From NCBI GenBank assembly GCA_937894165.1, contig CALCSX010000302.1, forward strand, positions 1-9,149: a DNA stretch of 9,149 nucleotides, read 5' to 3'. The notes below the pieces were generated by a model. The model saw nothing but the letters and a program-made list of their open reading frames with translations, searched no databases and was not told the DNA's origin. This DNA comes from an uncultured Saprospiraceae bacterium. Its GTDB lineage: Bacteria; Bacteroidota; Bacteroidia; Chitinophagales; Saprospiraceae. Made by a program: the position numbers and the translations under genes. Of this stretch, positions 1-6,283 are shown one piece after another (position 1 is the stretch's first letter; the number at the start of each line of letters is the position of its first letter).

Positions 1-166
1 GATTCAAATACTTCGAAAGCCTTGTCCTTGAACTTTTCTTATCAGAGACATTTTTATGGGGTAGCAAGAATTGTTTGCATGAAAATTAGTCAATGCTCTT
101 TTCAAATAGGTAGAATAAGATTCCAAAAATAGATATTGACTTGTACATATTACGTAGGAACCGAGC

Positions 167-304
167 CGGGATGCCCGTACAAATGGCTTTTTGTCATGAT
201 TTTTGCTTTCTTCGAGCAAAAATCCCGCCAAAAAGCAGATTGTTTTTCATTATACCCGGGGCTGCACCCCGGGCTTTGATATTTCGCCCCATTCGGGGCT
301 TTTT
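167..304. repeat. Composite four-hairpin intergenic element
   Basis: Four inverted repeats follow each other. CGGG (167-170) pairs with CCCG (174-177). GCTTTTTG (186-193) pairs with CAAAAAGC (229-236) and encloses a perfect 10-bp stem, 198-207 with 215-224, with a 7-nt loop. CCCGGGG (255-261) pairs with CCCCGGG (267-273). GCCCC (286-290) pairs with GGGGC (295-299). These pairings are read directly from the sequence. Clustered GC-rich palindromes between genes are typical of REP-like interspersed elements, which are common in Bacteroidota, but membership in such a family is inference. A structured small RNA is the alternative. Confidence 0.55.
286..304 (+). terminator. Possible rho-independent terminator
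   Basis: A 5-bp GCCCC/GGGGC stem with a 4-nt ATTC loop is followed on the plus strand by five T residues (300-304). Its polarity would stop plus-strand transcripts arriving from the left. It cannot serve the minus-strand aromatic gene at 600-1703. It may simply be the last hairpin of the composite element rather than a working terminator. Confidence 0.4.
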
Positions 305-420
305 CATCTTCATATTTAAAATTCCCATGTTTGCCCAAATTTGTAAAGGTGTCCCCTAACAATCACTTCCTAAAACCAAATTCTATACAAATAAAATATC
401 CATCTTATATATTGATTCGC

Positions 421-548
421 ATCAGCGATGTGAAGGGGTGGCGACAACAGGAGCCAGACTCGATGGAGCATAGCGGAATCGAGGCCGAGCGAATAGCGAG
501 TCCCGCAACGTAGCGACCTGACGACCTCAGGAGGAAGGTGATGCCCAA
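421..548. repeat. GC-rich block, candidate interspersed repeat
   Basis: This block is about 61 percent G+C in its core (67 of 110 bases, 431-540), against AT-rich surroundings. It is built from recurring short words (AGCATAGCG, GCGAATAGCG, AACGTAGCG). It also contains inverted repeats: CTCGAT (459-464) with ATCGAG (478-483), alternatively GACTCG (457-462) with CGAGTC (497-502), and CCTGA (517-521) with TCAGG (527-531). An open frame crosses it but shows no protein-like features. Calling it a genome-dispersed repeat is inference from composition and palindromes. Confidence 0.4.
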
Positions 549-599
549 AATCTATAAAAAACCGTTACAACAAATTGAACACCTTACTATTCGGGGCTT

Positions 600-1703
600 T
601 TATTCCTTCTTATTAATAATTCTCTCTTGTTCATTAATACTCTCATCGTGGACAGCCTTGATGATTCTTTCAATAAATTCACGACTGAGGTCCTCTTCCT
701 CGGCTCGGTTCAAATATTTATCGAAGACTGCCCGCCAGCGATTGGTCTGAAGGATGGTCATGTTATGTTCTTTCTTGTAATGTCCTATTGCCTGCGACAA
801 TTTCATTCTGTTGACGAGAATATGTATCAAATTGTCATCCAGAACATCAATTTCCTTTCTTAAATACTCCAGCTCTGATTGATTATCTGAATCAGTCGGG
901 CTTTCGTCCCTTATAATCAAGGAAGCCAGCAGTTCAGCCAATGTCTCGGGTGTAATTTGCTGTGCGGCATCGCTCCAAGCCTGATCGGGGGTAATATGCG
1001 ATTCAACCATCAAGCCATCGTATTGCAGATCCATGGATTTCTGTGCCACAGTGAGAAGAAATTCTCTATTTCCGCAAATATGGGAAGGGTCACAAAGCAG
1101 CGGAATGGTATTCATCTCTTGTTTGAAATCAATGGCTATTTGCCAAAAAGGCTTGTTTCTGTATATCTTCTCACCGGCATTCGAAAAGCCACGGTGAATA
1201 GCGCCTATTTTGTCAATTCCTACCCTTTGTAGTCTTTCTACAGCACCAAACCACAAAGAAAGATCGGGATTGATAGGGTTTTTGACAAAAACCGGTATAT
1301 CGACCCCTTTCAAAGCCTGCGCAATTTCCTGAACGGCAAAGGGATTGGCTGTCGTCCTAGCTCCTATCCAAAGAATATCTATCCCATGCTCCAGACATTG
1401 TTGCACATGCGATGCATTGGCCACTTCGGTAGTCACTTTTAAATCTGTAAATGTTTTTACTTTCTGCAACCATTTCAATCCCACTTCTCCTACCCCTTCG
1501 AAACTATTGGGTCTGGTACGAGGCTTCCAAATCCCCGCTCTGTAAACATGTACCGCTGAGGCATCCTTCAAACGTATAGCTGTCTCCAACACCTGATCTT
1601 CGGTTTCGGCACTACATGGGCCCGAAAAAATTATTGGTCTGCCTTCACTGCCGAGCCATTCTGTGCCGGCTTTTATTTTTATGTCTGCTTTCGTTCCTAA
1701 CAT
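600..1703 (-). CDS. Bifunctional DAHP synthase / chorismate mutase (AroQ-type)
   Basis: A 367-residue cytoplasmic enzyme. Its N-terminal domain condenses phosphoenolpyruvate and erythrose 4-phosphate to DAHP, the first step of the shikimate pathway. Its C-terminal domain converts chorismate to prephenate. The synthase part (about 1-262) has GPCSAE at 28-33, KPRTRP at 60-65, GARTTANPF at 114-122, KNP at 141-143, CDPSH at 204-208 and VESH at 233-236. The expected metal ligands are C30, H208, E234 and, probably, D245. The mutase (about 276-357) is an all-helical AroQ type starting near LRKEIDVLDD. This synthase-then-mutase order is known from Prevotella DAHP synthase, where the mutase domain also mediates feedback inhibition by prephenate. 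The length is normal for the fusion. The ATG at 1701-1703 is preceded by A-rich sequence without a strong Shine-Dalgarno motif. The gene stands alone here, and no clear terminator follows it. Function is very likely. Gene names for the fusion vary, so none is given. Confidence 0.95.
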   Translation of the reverse strand: MLGTKADIKIKAGTEWLGSEGRPIIFSGPCSAETEDQVLETAIRLKDASAVHVYRAGIWKPRTRPNSFEGVGEVGLKWLQKVKTFTDLKVTTEVANASHVQQCLEHGIDILWIGARTTANPFAVQEIAQALKGVDIPVFVKNPINPDLSLWFGAVERLQRVGIDKIGAIHRGFSNAGEKIYRNKPFWQIAIDFKQEMNTIPLLCDPSHICGNREFLLTVAQKSMDLQYDGLMVESHITPDQAWSDAAQQITPETLAELLASLIIRDESPTDSDNQSELEYLRKEIDVLDDNLIHILVNRMKLSQAIGHYKKEHNMTILQTNRWRAVFDKYLNRAEEEDLSREFIERIIKAVHDESINEQERIINKKE

Positions 1704-1790
1704 TATAATCTATTCACTTCTTATCCGCGAGTGTAAAATTGGAAATATCTCTGCACGCACAAGCTATCATTCTTACGATTGAATCCATCC

Positions 1791-1824
1791 CAAAACTAAC
1801 ATTTCTTAGTAATTCAAGTTGCAA
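1791..1824 (-). promoter_or_regulatory. Putative Bacteroidota-type promoter of the DAHP synthase gene
   Basis: On the minus strand TAGTTTTG (complement of 1791-1798) matches the Bacteroidota -7 consensus TAnnTTTG exactly. TTG triplets lie upstream at 1815-1817 (16-nt spacing) and 1822-1824 (23-nt spacing), either of which could serve as the -33 element. The resulting untranslated leader would be about 80-85 nt. The match is seen in the sequence; its use as a promoter is inference. Confidence 0.4.
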
Positions 1825-1845
1825 TTATGCATTGATTTTTTCAAT
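1819..1845. repeat. Imperfect 27-bp direct repeat, copy 1
   Basis: This is TTGCAATTATGC, then A, TTGA, T, then TTTTTCAAT. It matches 1985-2011 at 25 of 27 positions. The copy contains a small hairpin, CATTGA (1830-1835) with TCAATG (1841-1846), with a T5 loop. Confidence 0.6.
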
Positions 1846-1909
1846 GTTCTGTAAATAGCCTTTATAAGAAAAGTTGAATCGTTAAAATATTTTTTAAAAG
1901 CTCTTCTTG

Positions 1910-1933
1910 CCCCCTAACCCCCTAAAGAGGGGC
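1910..1933. repeat. C-rich hairpin motif (CCCCTAACCCCC type)
   Basis: The stretch contains CCCCTAACCCCC followed by a CCCCT (1919-1923) / AGGGG (1928-1932) stem with an AAAG loop; the outer GCCCC (1910-1914) could alternatively pair with GGGGC (1929-1933). From general knowledge, words of this type recur between genes in many Bacteroidota genomes. Its function is unknown. It lies between the two direct-repeat copies. Confidence 0.45.
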
Positions 1934-1984
1934 ACCGCCGCCCGCAGAGTACTCTTTTAAAATACGAATTAATCTTAAAATTAT

Positions 1985-2011
1985 TTGCAATTATGCGTTG
2001 ACTTTTTCAAT
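1985..2011. repeat. Imperfect 27-bp direct repeat, copy 2
   Basis: This is the second copy of the repeat at 1819-1845, with G for A and C for T at two positions. The copies are 166 bp apart in the same orientation. This one lies just beyond the peptidase terminator. Confidence 0.6.
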
Positions 2012-2024
2012 AAACAAAATAGTC

Positions 2025-2071
2025 AAAAAAATTAAAGGAGAACTTATTTTACTAAATCCTCCTCTAATTTT
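2025..2071 (-). terminator. Rho-independent terminator of the M3 peptidase gene
   Basis: On the minus strand, 22 nt past the stop codon, a 13-bp stem containing one G-U wobble forms between the complements of 2059-2071 and 2028-2040, with an 18-nt loop. The transcript then runs into a U tract (complement of 2025-2030). Position and polarity fit the end of the peptidase transcript. Confidence 0.75.
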
Positions 2072-2092
2072 CAGATGAAAATTCTTAAAATA

Positions 2093-4210
2093 TTATTTCA
2101 AACCTCTTCTTGTCAACAATGCTTCCGGAGAAGGATCTTTACCTCTAAATGCTCTATACATTTCAGCCGGATCTCCTGTTCCACCAGCCATTAGTATATT
2201 TAGTTTAAAAGCATCTGCTGTAGTCTTATCGAAAACTGATGTCTCTTTGAAAGCTTGAAAAGCATCTGCATCCAATACCTCTGACCACATATAACTGTAG
2301 TATCCCGAAGAATATCCACCTGCAAAAATATGGTTAAAATAAGTACTTCTATATCTCGGAATTATTTCTGTGATCAAGCCCATTTGGGCCGTTGACTCAC
2401 TTTCGAAGTCATTTGATGCGATTTCAATTTCCTCAGTAATTGTGTGATAATCGAGATCTAAAAACGATGCAGCCAGGTACTCTGTCGTTGCAAAACCCTG
2501 TCCCGCATTTGCGCTCGCTTCCATTTTATCTAACAACTCTCTCGGGATAACCTCTCCGGTCTCATAATGCTTAGCATAAACTGCTAAAACTTCCTCTTCT
2601 CCCGCCCAGTTTTCCAGAACTTGAGATGGTAATTCCACGAAATCTCTCGGAACATTCGTACCCGCAAGACCTTCATAATTAACATTTGACAATAGTCCGT
2701 GAATAGCATGTCCCATTTCGTGGAAATATGTTGTTACTTCGTCAAAAGTCAGCAAAGCAGGCTTGCCTTCAGTCGGCTTGGTAAAGTTACACACGATAGA
2801 AATTACAGGAGCAACTCTTTCTCCATTTTTCATACTTTGATCTCTGAAGCTGGTCATCCATGCTCCTCCTCTTTTGCTCTCTCTCGGGTGAAAATCCATG
2901 TATATTATACCCAAATGCTTGTCATTCTCATCAAAAACTTCATAAGTTTTCACATCTTCGTGATAAACCGGCAAATTGGTCAATTCTTTGAATTTCATAC
3001 CGAAAAGATTCTCCAAAGTGTAAAACATTCCTTTGGTGACATTGCTCAGTTCAAAATAAGGCTTCAAATCTTCTTCATTGAAGGCATATTTCTCAGCTTT
3101 CACTTTTTCAGCATAATATCTCCAATCCCAAGGTGCAAGTTCGAAATCTCCACCTTCCTTTTCAATCATTTTTTGTAATTCAGCAGCATCACTTGCTGTA
3201 ACTGTTTTTGCTCTTTCCCACACTTTATTTAGCAAATCATAAACATTTTGAGGATTTTTAGCCATCGATTCCTCCAAAACATAGTGGGAATGCGTCGGAT
3301 ATCCTAAAAGGTTAGCTTTTTCAAGTCTTAGATTGGCCAATTTTACTGTATGCTTTGAGTTGTCATGTTTTCCGCCGTTATTTCCACGGTTGGCATAAGC
3401 CTCATACATTTGCTTTCTCAGATCTCTATTGTCAGCGTACTGAAGGAATGGCATAACGCTTGGATTTTGAAGCGTAAATACCCATTTCCCTTCCTTACCT
3501 TTCTCCTTCGCTGTTTCAGCTGCTGCGCTGATCAAACCATCAGGCAAACCTGAAAGATCTTCTTTCTTGTCAACAACCAATTCAAATGCATTCGTTTCTG
3601 CCAATACATTTTGTCCGAATTCCAATGTCAAAGCAGAAATCTCTTTATTTAATTCCCTCAATCTGTCTTTTTGTTCCTCATTTAGGTTAGCCCCGCTTCT
3701 TACAAAACCTTTATAAGTTTTTTCTAGAAGTTTTGCTTGCTCCTTTGGATAATTTTTCTCCGCTCTGGTGTCATAAACAGTTTTGACGCGCTGAAATAAT
3801 TTGTCATTTAAAGTGATATTATCATAATGCTCACTTGTTTTAGGAGACAATTCCTGTGCAATCTTCTGCATTTCATCAGAAGTGTTAGCACTATTCAAAT
3901 TATAGAAAATACTACTTACAGTATTCAATTTACTTCCTGCGTATTCTAATTGCTCAATTGTATTTTCAAATGTTGCCGGCTCTTCATTATTAGCGATGGC
4001 TTCAATTTCCTCGTTATGCATTCTCATGGCCTCTTCGAAAGCAGGCATAAAATCCTCATTAGAAATGCTGTCGAAAGGTGGTACATTAAAAGGCGTAGTA
4101 AAGTCTCTTAAAAGTATATTTTCAGGTTCTGAAGGCTTTTCAGCTTCGTTATTACAAGAGTATATTGCCGCGGTGGCGAAAATTAGTAGCATGAAGAAAT
4201 AGTTTTTCAT
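2093..4210 (-). CDS. dcp: M3-family zinc metallopeptidase, peptidyl-dipeptidase Dcp-like lipoprotein
   Basis: A 705-residue exported peptidase that should remove C-terminal dipeptides from short peptides in the periplasm or on a membrane surface. Residues 1-18 are a lipoprotein signal ending in AIYSC, with C19 as the lipidated cysteine. The zinc site is HEMGH at 497-501, with the third ligand E526 in RDFVELPSQ; the 25-residue spacing is the M3 arrangement. The C-terminal part has the M3 substrate-site region FNHIFAGGYSSGYYSYMW, then a Dcp-like ending (FRGKDPSPEALL). The length is normal for Dcp and Dcp-like enzymes. A TTG two codons upstream (4214-4216) extends the frame, but the ATG at 4208-4210 is the natural start, giving MKN followed directly by the hydrophobic core. 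A strong terminator lies downstream and a TAnnTTTG element upstream, so it is probably monocistronic. Oligopeptidase A (OpdA) is a related alternative, but the VELPSQ context and lipoprotein signal favour the Dcp group. Confidence 0.92.
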   Translation of the reverse strand: MKNYFFMLLIFATAAIYSCNNEAEKPSEPENILLRDFTTPFNVPPFDSISNEDFMPAFEEAMRMHNEEIEAIANNEEPATFENTIEQLEYAGSKLNTVSSIFYNLNSANTSDEMQKIAQELSPKTSEHYDNITLNDKLFQRVKTVYDTRAEKNYPKEQAKLLEKTYKGFVRSGANLNEEQKDRLRELNKEISALTLEFGQNVLAETNAFELVVDKKEDLSGLPDGLISAAAETAKEKGKEGKWVFTLQNPSVMPFLQYADNRDLRKQMYEAYANRGNNGGKHDNSKHTVKLANLRLEKANLLGYPTHSHYVLEESMAKNPQNVYDLLNKVWERAKTVTASDAAELQKMIEKEGGDFELAPWDWRYYAEKVKAEKYAFNEEDLKPYFELSNVTKGMFYTLENLFGMKFKELTNLPVYHEDVKTYEVFDENDKHLGIIYMDFHPRESKRGGAWMTSFRDQSMKNGERVAPVISIVCNFTKPTEGKPALLTFDEVTTYFHEMGHAIHGLLSNVNYEGLAGTNVPRDFVELPSQVLENWAGEEEVLAVYAKHYETGEVIPRELLDKMEASANAGQGFATTEYLAASFLDLDYHTITEEIEIASNDFESESTAQMGLITEIIPRYRSTYFNHIFAGGYSSGYYSYMWSEVLDADAFQAFKETSVFDKTTADAFKLNILMAGGTGDPAEMYRAFRGKDPSPEALLTRRGLK

Positions 4211-4262
4211 TTGCAATTTGGTTTAAACAGGAAATTTGGTTAACATATATTATAAAACTTTG

Positions 4263-4270
4263 CAAATATA
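4263..4270 (-). promoter_or_regulatory. Putative -7 promoter element of the peptidase gene
   Basis: The complement reads TATATTTG, an exact match to the Bacteroidota -7 consensus TAnnTTTG, 52 nt upstream of the ATG. A TTG lies 14 nt further upstream, which is shorter than the usual -33 spacing, so only the -7 half is convincing. Confidence 0.45.
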
Positions 4271-4327
4271 ATAATTCATATCTACAATTCTATGGAATGC
4301 AATTCATTAGATAGTTTTTATGCATTT

Positions 4328-4363
4328 GGTTTATAGAGTTTATAAGGTTTATGGGGTTTATAT
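4328..4363. repeat. Four tandem 9-bp GTTTAT repeats
   Basis: The units are GGTTTATAG, AGTTTATAA, GGTTTATGG and GGTTTATAT, head to tail without gaps. GTTTAT is the reverse complement of the ATAAAC word that recurs in the array just to the right, so the two arrays face each other across a 15-nt spacer. Confidence 0.7.
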
Positions 4364-4378
4364 CTTGTTCTGATAATC

Positions 4379-4543
4379 AACGCAGGTGCTAAACAACATG
4401 CTATATTAATTGTCCAATAAACTGCGCAGCACATAAACAGCTTGCGATAAACAACGTAGTGATAAACAACGTAGGTGCTAAACATCTCCAAACGAAACTG
4501 CGAAGCATTTAAACTGCGAAGCAATAAACACCCAGGGTCAAAC
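4379..4543. repeat. Degenerate array with AAAC phased every 14-16 nt
   Basis: Split after each AAAC, the stretch gives ten segments of 16, 28, 16, 14, 15, 16, 15, 16, 15 and 14 nt. The single long one is about two periods. Segment bodies fall into related types: AACGTAGTGATAAAC and AACGTAGGTGCTAAAC, TGCGCAGCACATAAAC, TGCGAAGCATTTAAAC and TGCGAAGCAATAAAC. Several bodies contain a tiny palindrome (TGC-GAA-GCA, TGCGCA). No reading frame through it looks like a protein. It is not a CRISPR array, because the repeats are too short and there are no spacers. Its function is unknown. Confidence 0.55.
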
Positions 4544-4752
4544 AGGTTTTATTCAAAAACCTTGTCAAATCTTGATCTAGGGAAAAACTAAGTAAACATA
4601 AATGAATTTGATTATAAATTTATATTGTTAATATGAATAATTAAATATATAAATTTTCTGAAATAATTTGGAAATATAATATTATAATTTTAACTTGTCT
4701 CCGTAAAAACTTTATTAATACTTTATCAGTCTTATTATGAAGAATACTCCAG

Positions 4753-4776
4753 CAGCGATCCAGCGATCCAGCGATC
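4753..4776. repeat. Three tandem copies of the octamer CAGCGATC
   Basis: Three exact head-to-tail copies (4753-4760, 4761-4768, 4769-4776) are followed by a partial CA. An octamer is not a multiple of three and no gene covers it, so this is a non-coding microsatellite, prone to copy-number change by slippage. Confidence 0.75.
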
Positions 4777-5026
4777 CATATTTTTTCAAATCATTCATCA
4801 ATTTAGGTTTTCTTTTGACCACAACATCTCATGGCTTGAAGTAATCTACAGAATGGATTATTCTTTTGTAGACTTGATTAAAGAGAGATGTTCTATAATT
4901 TCCAAAAAATCTCTAGTAGGTTTATCAACAAAACAATATAAATGGTAACAATTACAGTTGCCTTTTATTCCCTTTGTGTAAATAAAACTCTTCTTCCTAC
5001 TAGACAGCTTTTTTCATCCTACATAA

Positions 5027-5134
5027 GATAGAGGTGAGAGAAAATATGAAAGGGACGAATGTAGAATTTTAGAAAAAACAGATGAGCTTGACAGGCAGCA
5101 GGAGGCAAAACTGAAACTCCTGAAAAAGAAGTAA
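5027..5134 (+). pseudogene. Possible C-terminal remnant of an unidentified gene
   Basis: A frame open from the stop at 5024-5026 to the TAA at 5132-5134 encodes 35 residues with a natural, highly charged, helical composition: ERKYERDE, then RILEKTDELDRQQEAKL, ending LLKKK. There is no ATG in frame before it, and I cannot name the family. It reads like the tail of a decayed gene rather than random AT-rich translation, but at this length chance cannot be excluded. It ends 26 nt before the lipoprotein start. Confidence 0.25.
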
Positions 5135-5160
5135 GTATAAACATAATAAAAAACAATATT

Positions 5161-5436
5161 ATGAAGTTAATTTTAAAATTTACAATCTTGTCAATGATTT
5201 TACTGCTTGTCGCTTGTCAAAAAGAAAATACAAGCAAAACAGGTTCATTGACAGAAGCCAATCGTGCGAAATTGGAAAGATTAGATCATTTTAATCAGAT
5301 TCTTAGGAAGCATCATGAAAATCCTCAGGTCCAAGCGAGGAATTCTGAAACTTTTACTCCCGCAGAGACACGTTGGGCATTAGAAAGTGTGATAAATATT
5401 AATCATGCTTTGCGACCTGATCAATTTGAAATTTAA
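5161..5436 (+). CDS. N-terminal part of a frameshifted putative surface lipoprotein
   Basis: This 91-residue frame begins with a clear lipoprotein signal: MKLILK, a hydrophobic core, and a lipobox LVAC with C19 as the lipidated cysteine. The residues after it, QKEN, resemble the Q-K-(D/E) lipoprotein export signal that directs Bacteroidota lipoproteins to the cell surface. A charged linker follows, then a region around TRWALESVININHAL that looks like the start of a folded domain. The frame stops at 5434-5436. The next frame, in phase 0, is open from 5430 and carries straight on, so this is most likely the front of one 371-residue protein broken by loss of a single base near 5429-5434. The ATG at 5161 follows an A-rich leader. 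I do not recognise the family. If the frameshift is real, only this short lipopeptide would be made. Confidence 0.7.
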   Translation: MKLILKFTILSMILLLVACQKENTSKTGSLTEANRAKLERLDHFNQILRKHHENPQVQARNSETFTPAETRWALESVININHALRPDQFEI

Positions 5437-6275
5437 TCATTTCCAGACACACTTTAGAAGTCCCTTTGACCAATAATGCTGTAACTGAGGAAGATTTCTA
5501 TGATGCCTACATTTCATTATATGATTCTTTGGTGATAGCATTTGATGCAGCCTTAATTCCGGATAAGTATTTTATAGGTATGGTATTAGATAATGATACG
5601 ATGATGACAGATAAGATAAGATTTAAGGTGAAGACTCAATTCGCTAGTGAAACTCAGATGGCGGTTAATTGTGATGAGATGTTCGATAGGGACTATTATA
5701 TTGGAGCCTATCAAAATTGTAGTGATTCTAATTTATCCGGATCTTGTGATGCTACAGTGGACGATACAAATGGTATTTGTTTAATGGCAACCTATTTAAA
5801 TGAATTAATTCAAGAAGATTTAATGGATAATAATCCAGACCCCCAAAATTATCCGTGGTTTGGCGGTTTTATAGGGGATGTAGTAGATTTTGTAGGTTTA
5901 GCTGAATTTTATGCAAACTATAATCCTAATTATGGAACAGAAGATCACCCACTAAAATTTTGTTTAATGGTTATGTTTTTCAGTTCTGATTTTACAGGAG
6001 AAACCGATTATTGTATTTCTGAAGAAAATTTAAACTGGCTTTTATGTAATCATTACGACATTGCAAAATCATATACTTTGCAACCTGGTAAACAATTAGC
6101 GATGGTGGATCTATTTTTGGATTTTACAACTTCAGGAAATGATGCACTTCATGGAAGTTTTATGGAAATTTACGAGGGGGTACCTTTTTTTAAAAATACG
6201 ACTCAATGGGGAAATTTCACGATAGGAGTACCTGTACCTTACGAAAGTTTAATGCAATCTGTAATAACACCTTAA
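5433..6275 (+). pseudogene. C-terminal part of the frameshifted lipoprotein, unknown function
   Basis: This frame continues the lipoprotein gene in phase -1. It has no good start of its own: the first usable codon is a TTG at 5466, and the residues before it (ISRHTLEVPL) already look like protein. The encoded part is about 280 residues, acidic, with seven cysteines (NCDE, NCSD, SCDA, ICLM, FCLM, YCIS, LCNH), which suggests disulfides in an exported domain. It also has aromatic and glycine-rich stretches such as WFGGFIGD. No transmembrane segment or catalytic motif stands out and I cannot assign a family. The TAA at 6273-6275 is followed 8 nt later by a strong hairpin. Joined to 5161-5436 by one added base, the gene would be 371 codons plus stop. 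A sequencing or assembly error is as likely as a true inactivating mutation. Confidence 0.65.
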
Positions 6276-6283
6276 TATCTAAC

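Larger units (their letters stand above)
1..599. other. Left intergenic region, repeat-rich, no gene recognised
   Basis: I see no credible coding region before the stop codon of the minus-strand aromatic-pathway gene at 600-602. Short open frames exist on both strands, but they run through hairpins and resemble no family I know. Positions 1-160 show nothing I can name. Positions 167-304 carry a series of four hairpins, 305-420 are plain AT-rich sequence, and 421-548 are a GC-rich block (67 G+C in the 110 bases from 431 to 540). The hairpins and the GC-rich block are listed separately. Part of a gene lying to the left could reach into 1-160, but nothing shows it. Confidence 0.6.
1704..2092. 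other. Intergenic region between the two minus-strand genes
   Basis: These 389 bases contain the terminator of the peptidase gene (2025-2071), a putative promoter of the aromatic gene (1791-1824), two copies of an imperfect 27-bp direct repeat and, between them, a C-rich hairpin motif. No coding potential is evident. Confidence 0.7.
4211..5160. other. Long divergent intergenic region with repeat arrays
   Basis: This gap of about 950 bp lies between the divergently oriented peptidase and lipoprotein genes. From left to right it holds the peptidase promoter element, four 9-bp GTTTAT repeats (4328-4363), an array with AAAC phased every 14-16 nt (4379-4543), a small hairpin (AGGTTTT 4544-4550 with AAAACCT 4556-4562), an extremely AT-rich stretch (about 4600-4720), an octamer tandem repeat (4753-4776) and a possible coding remnant (5027-5134). 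I found no TAnnTTTG element close to the lipoprotein start at 5161. Confidence 0.6.

Noticed and set aside
4..231. Minus-strand 75-residue open frame at the left edge
   Set aside because: Its start lies inside the 10-bp hairpin stem and no part resembles a known protein; probably a chance frame.
331..513. Plus-strand 60-residue open frame through the GC-rich block
   Set aside because: The frame consists largely of repeat words and has no homology I recognise.
2699..3178. Plus-strand 159-residue open frame opposite the peptidase gene
   Set aside because: It lies fully antisense to the zinc-site and upstream region of a well-supported M3 peptidase and has no protein-like motifs; a shadow frame.
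4318..4524. Minus-strand 68-residue open frame in the repeat arrays
   Set aside because: Its C-terminal YKPHKPYKLYKP is just the 9-bp GTTTAT repeat read in frame, and the rest crosses the AAAC array. There is no protein-like composition and no promoter.
4379..4543. CRISPR array
   Set aside because: The units are 14-16 nt, degenerate and directly adjacent. There are no 25-40 nt repeats with unique spacers and no cas genes.
4853..4948. Plus-strand 31-residue open frame starting MDYSFVDLIKERC
   Set aside because: It reads smoothly but is short and lacks a recognisable family or leader. It could be part of a decayed gene, but the support is too weak to list.
4912..5004. 9-bp inverted repeat TCTAGTAGG / CCTACTAGA as insertion-sequence ends
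   Set aside because: The arms are short, no target duplication is visible and no transposase lies between them.
5429..5435. AAATTTA heptamer as a programmed -1 frameshift site
   Set aside because: Relative to the upstream frame the codons are GAA ATT TAA, so the heptamer is not in the X-XXY-YYZ register, and no downstream stimulatory structure is obvious.
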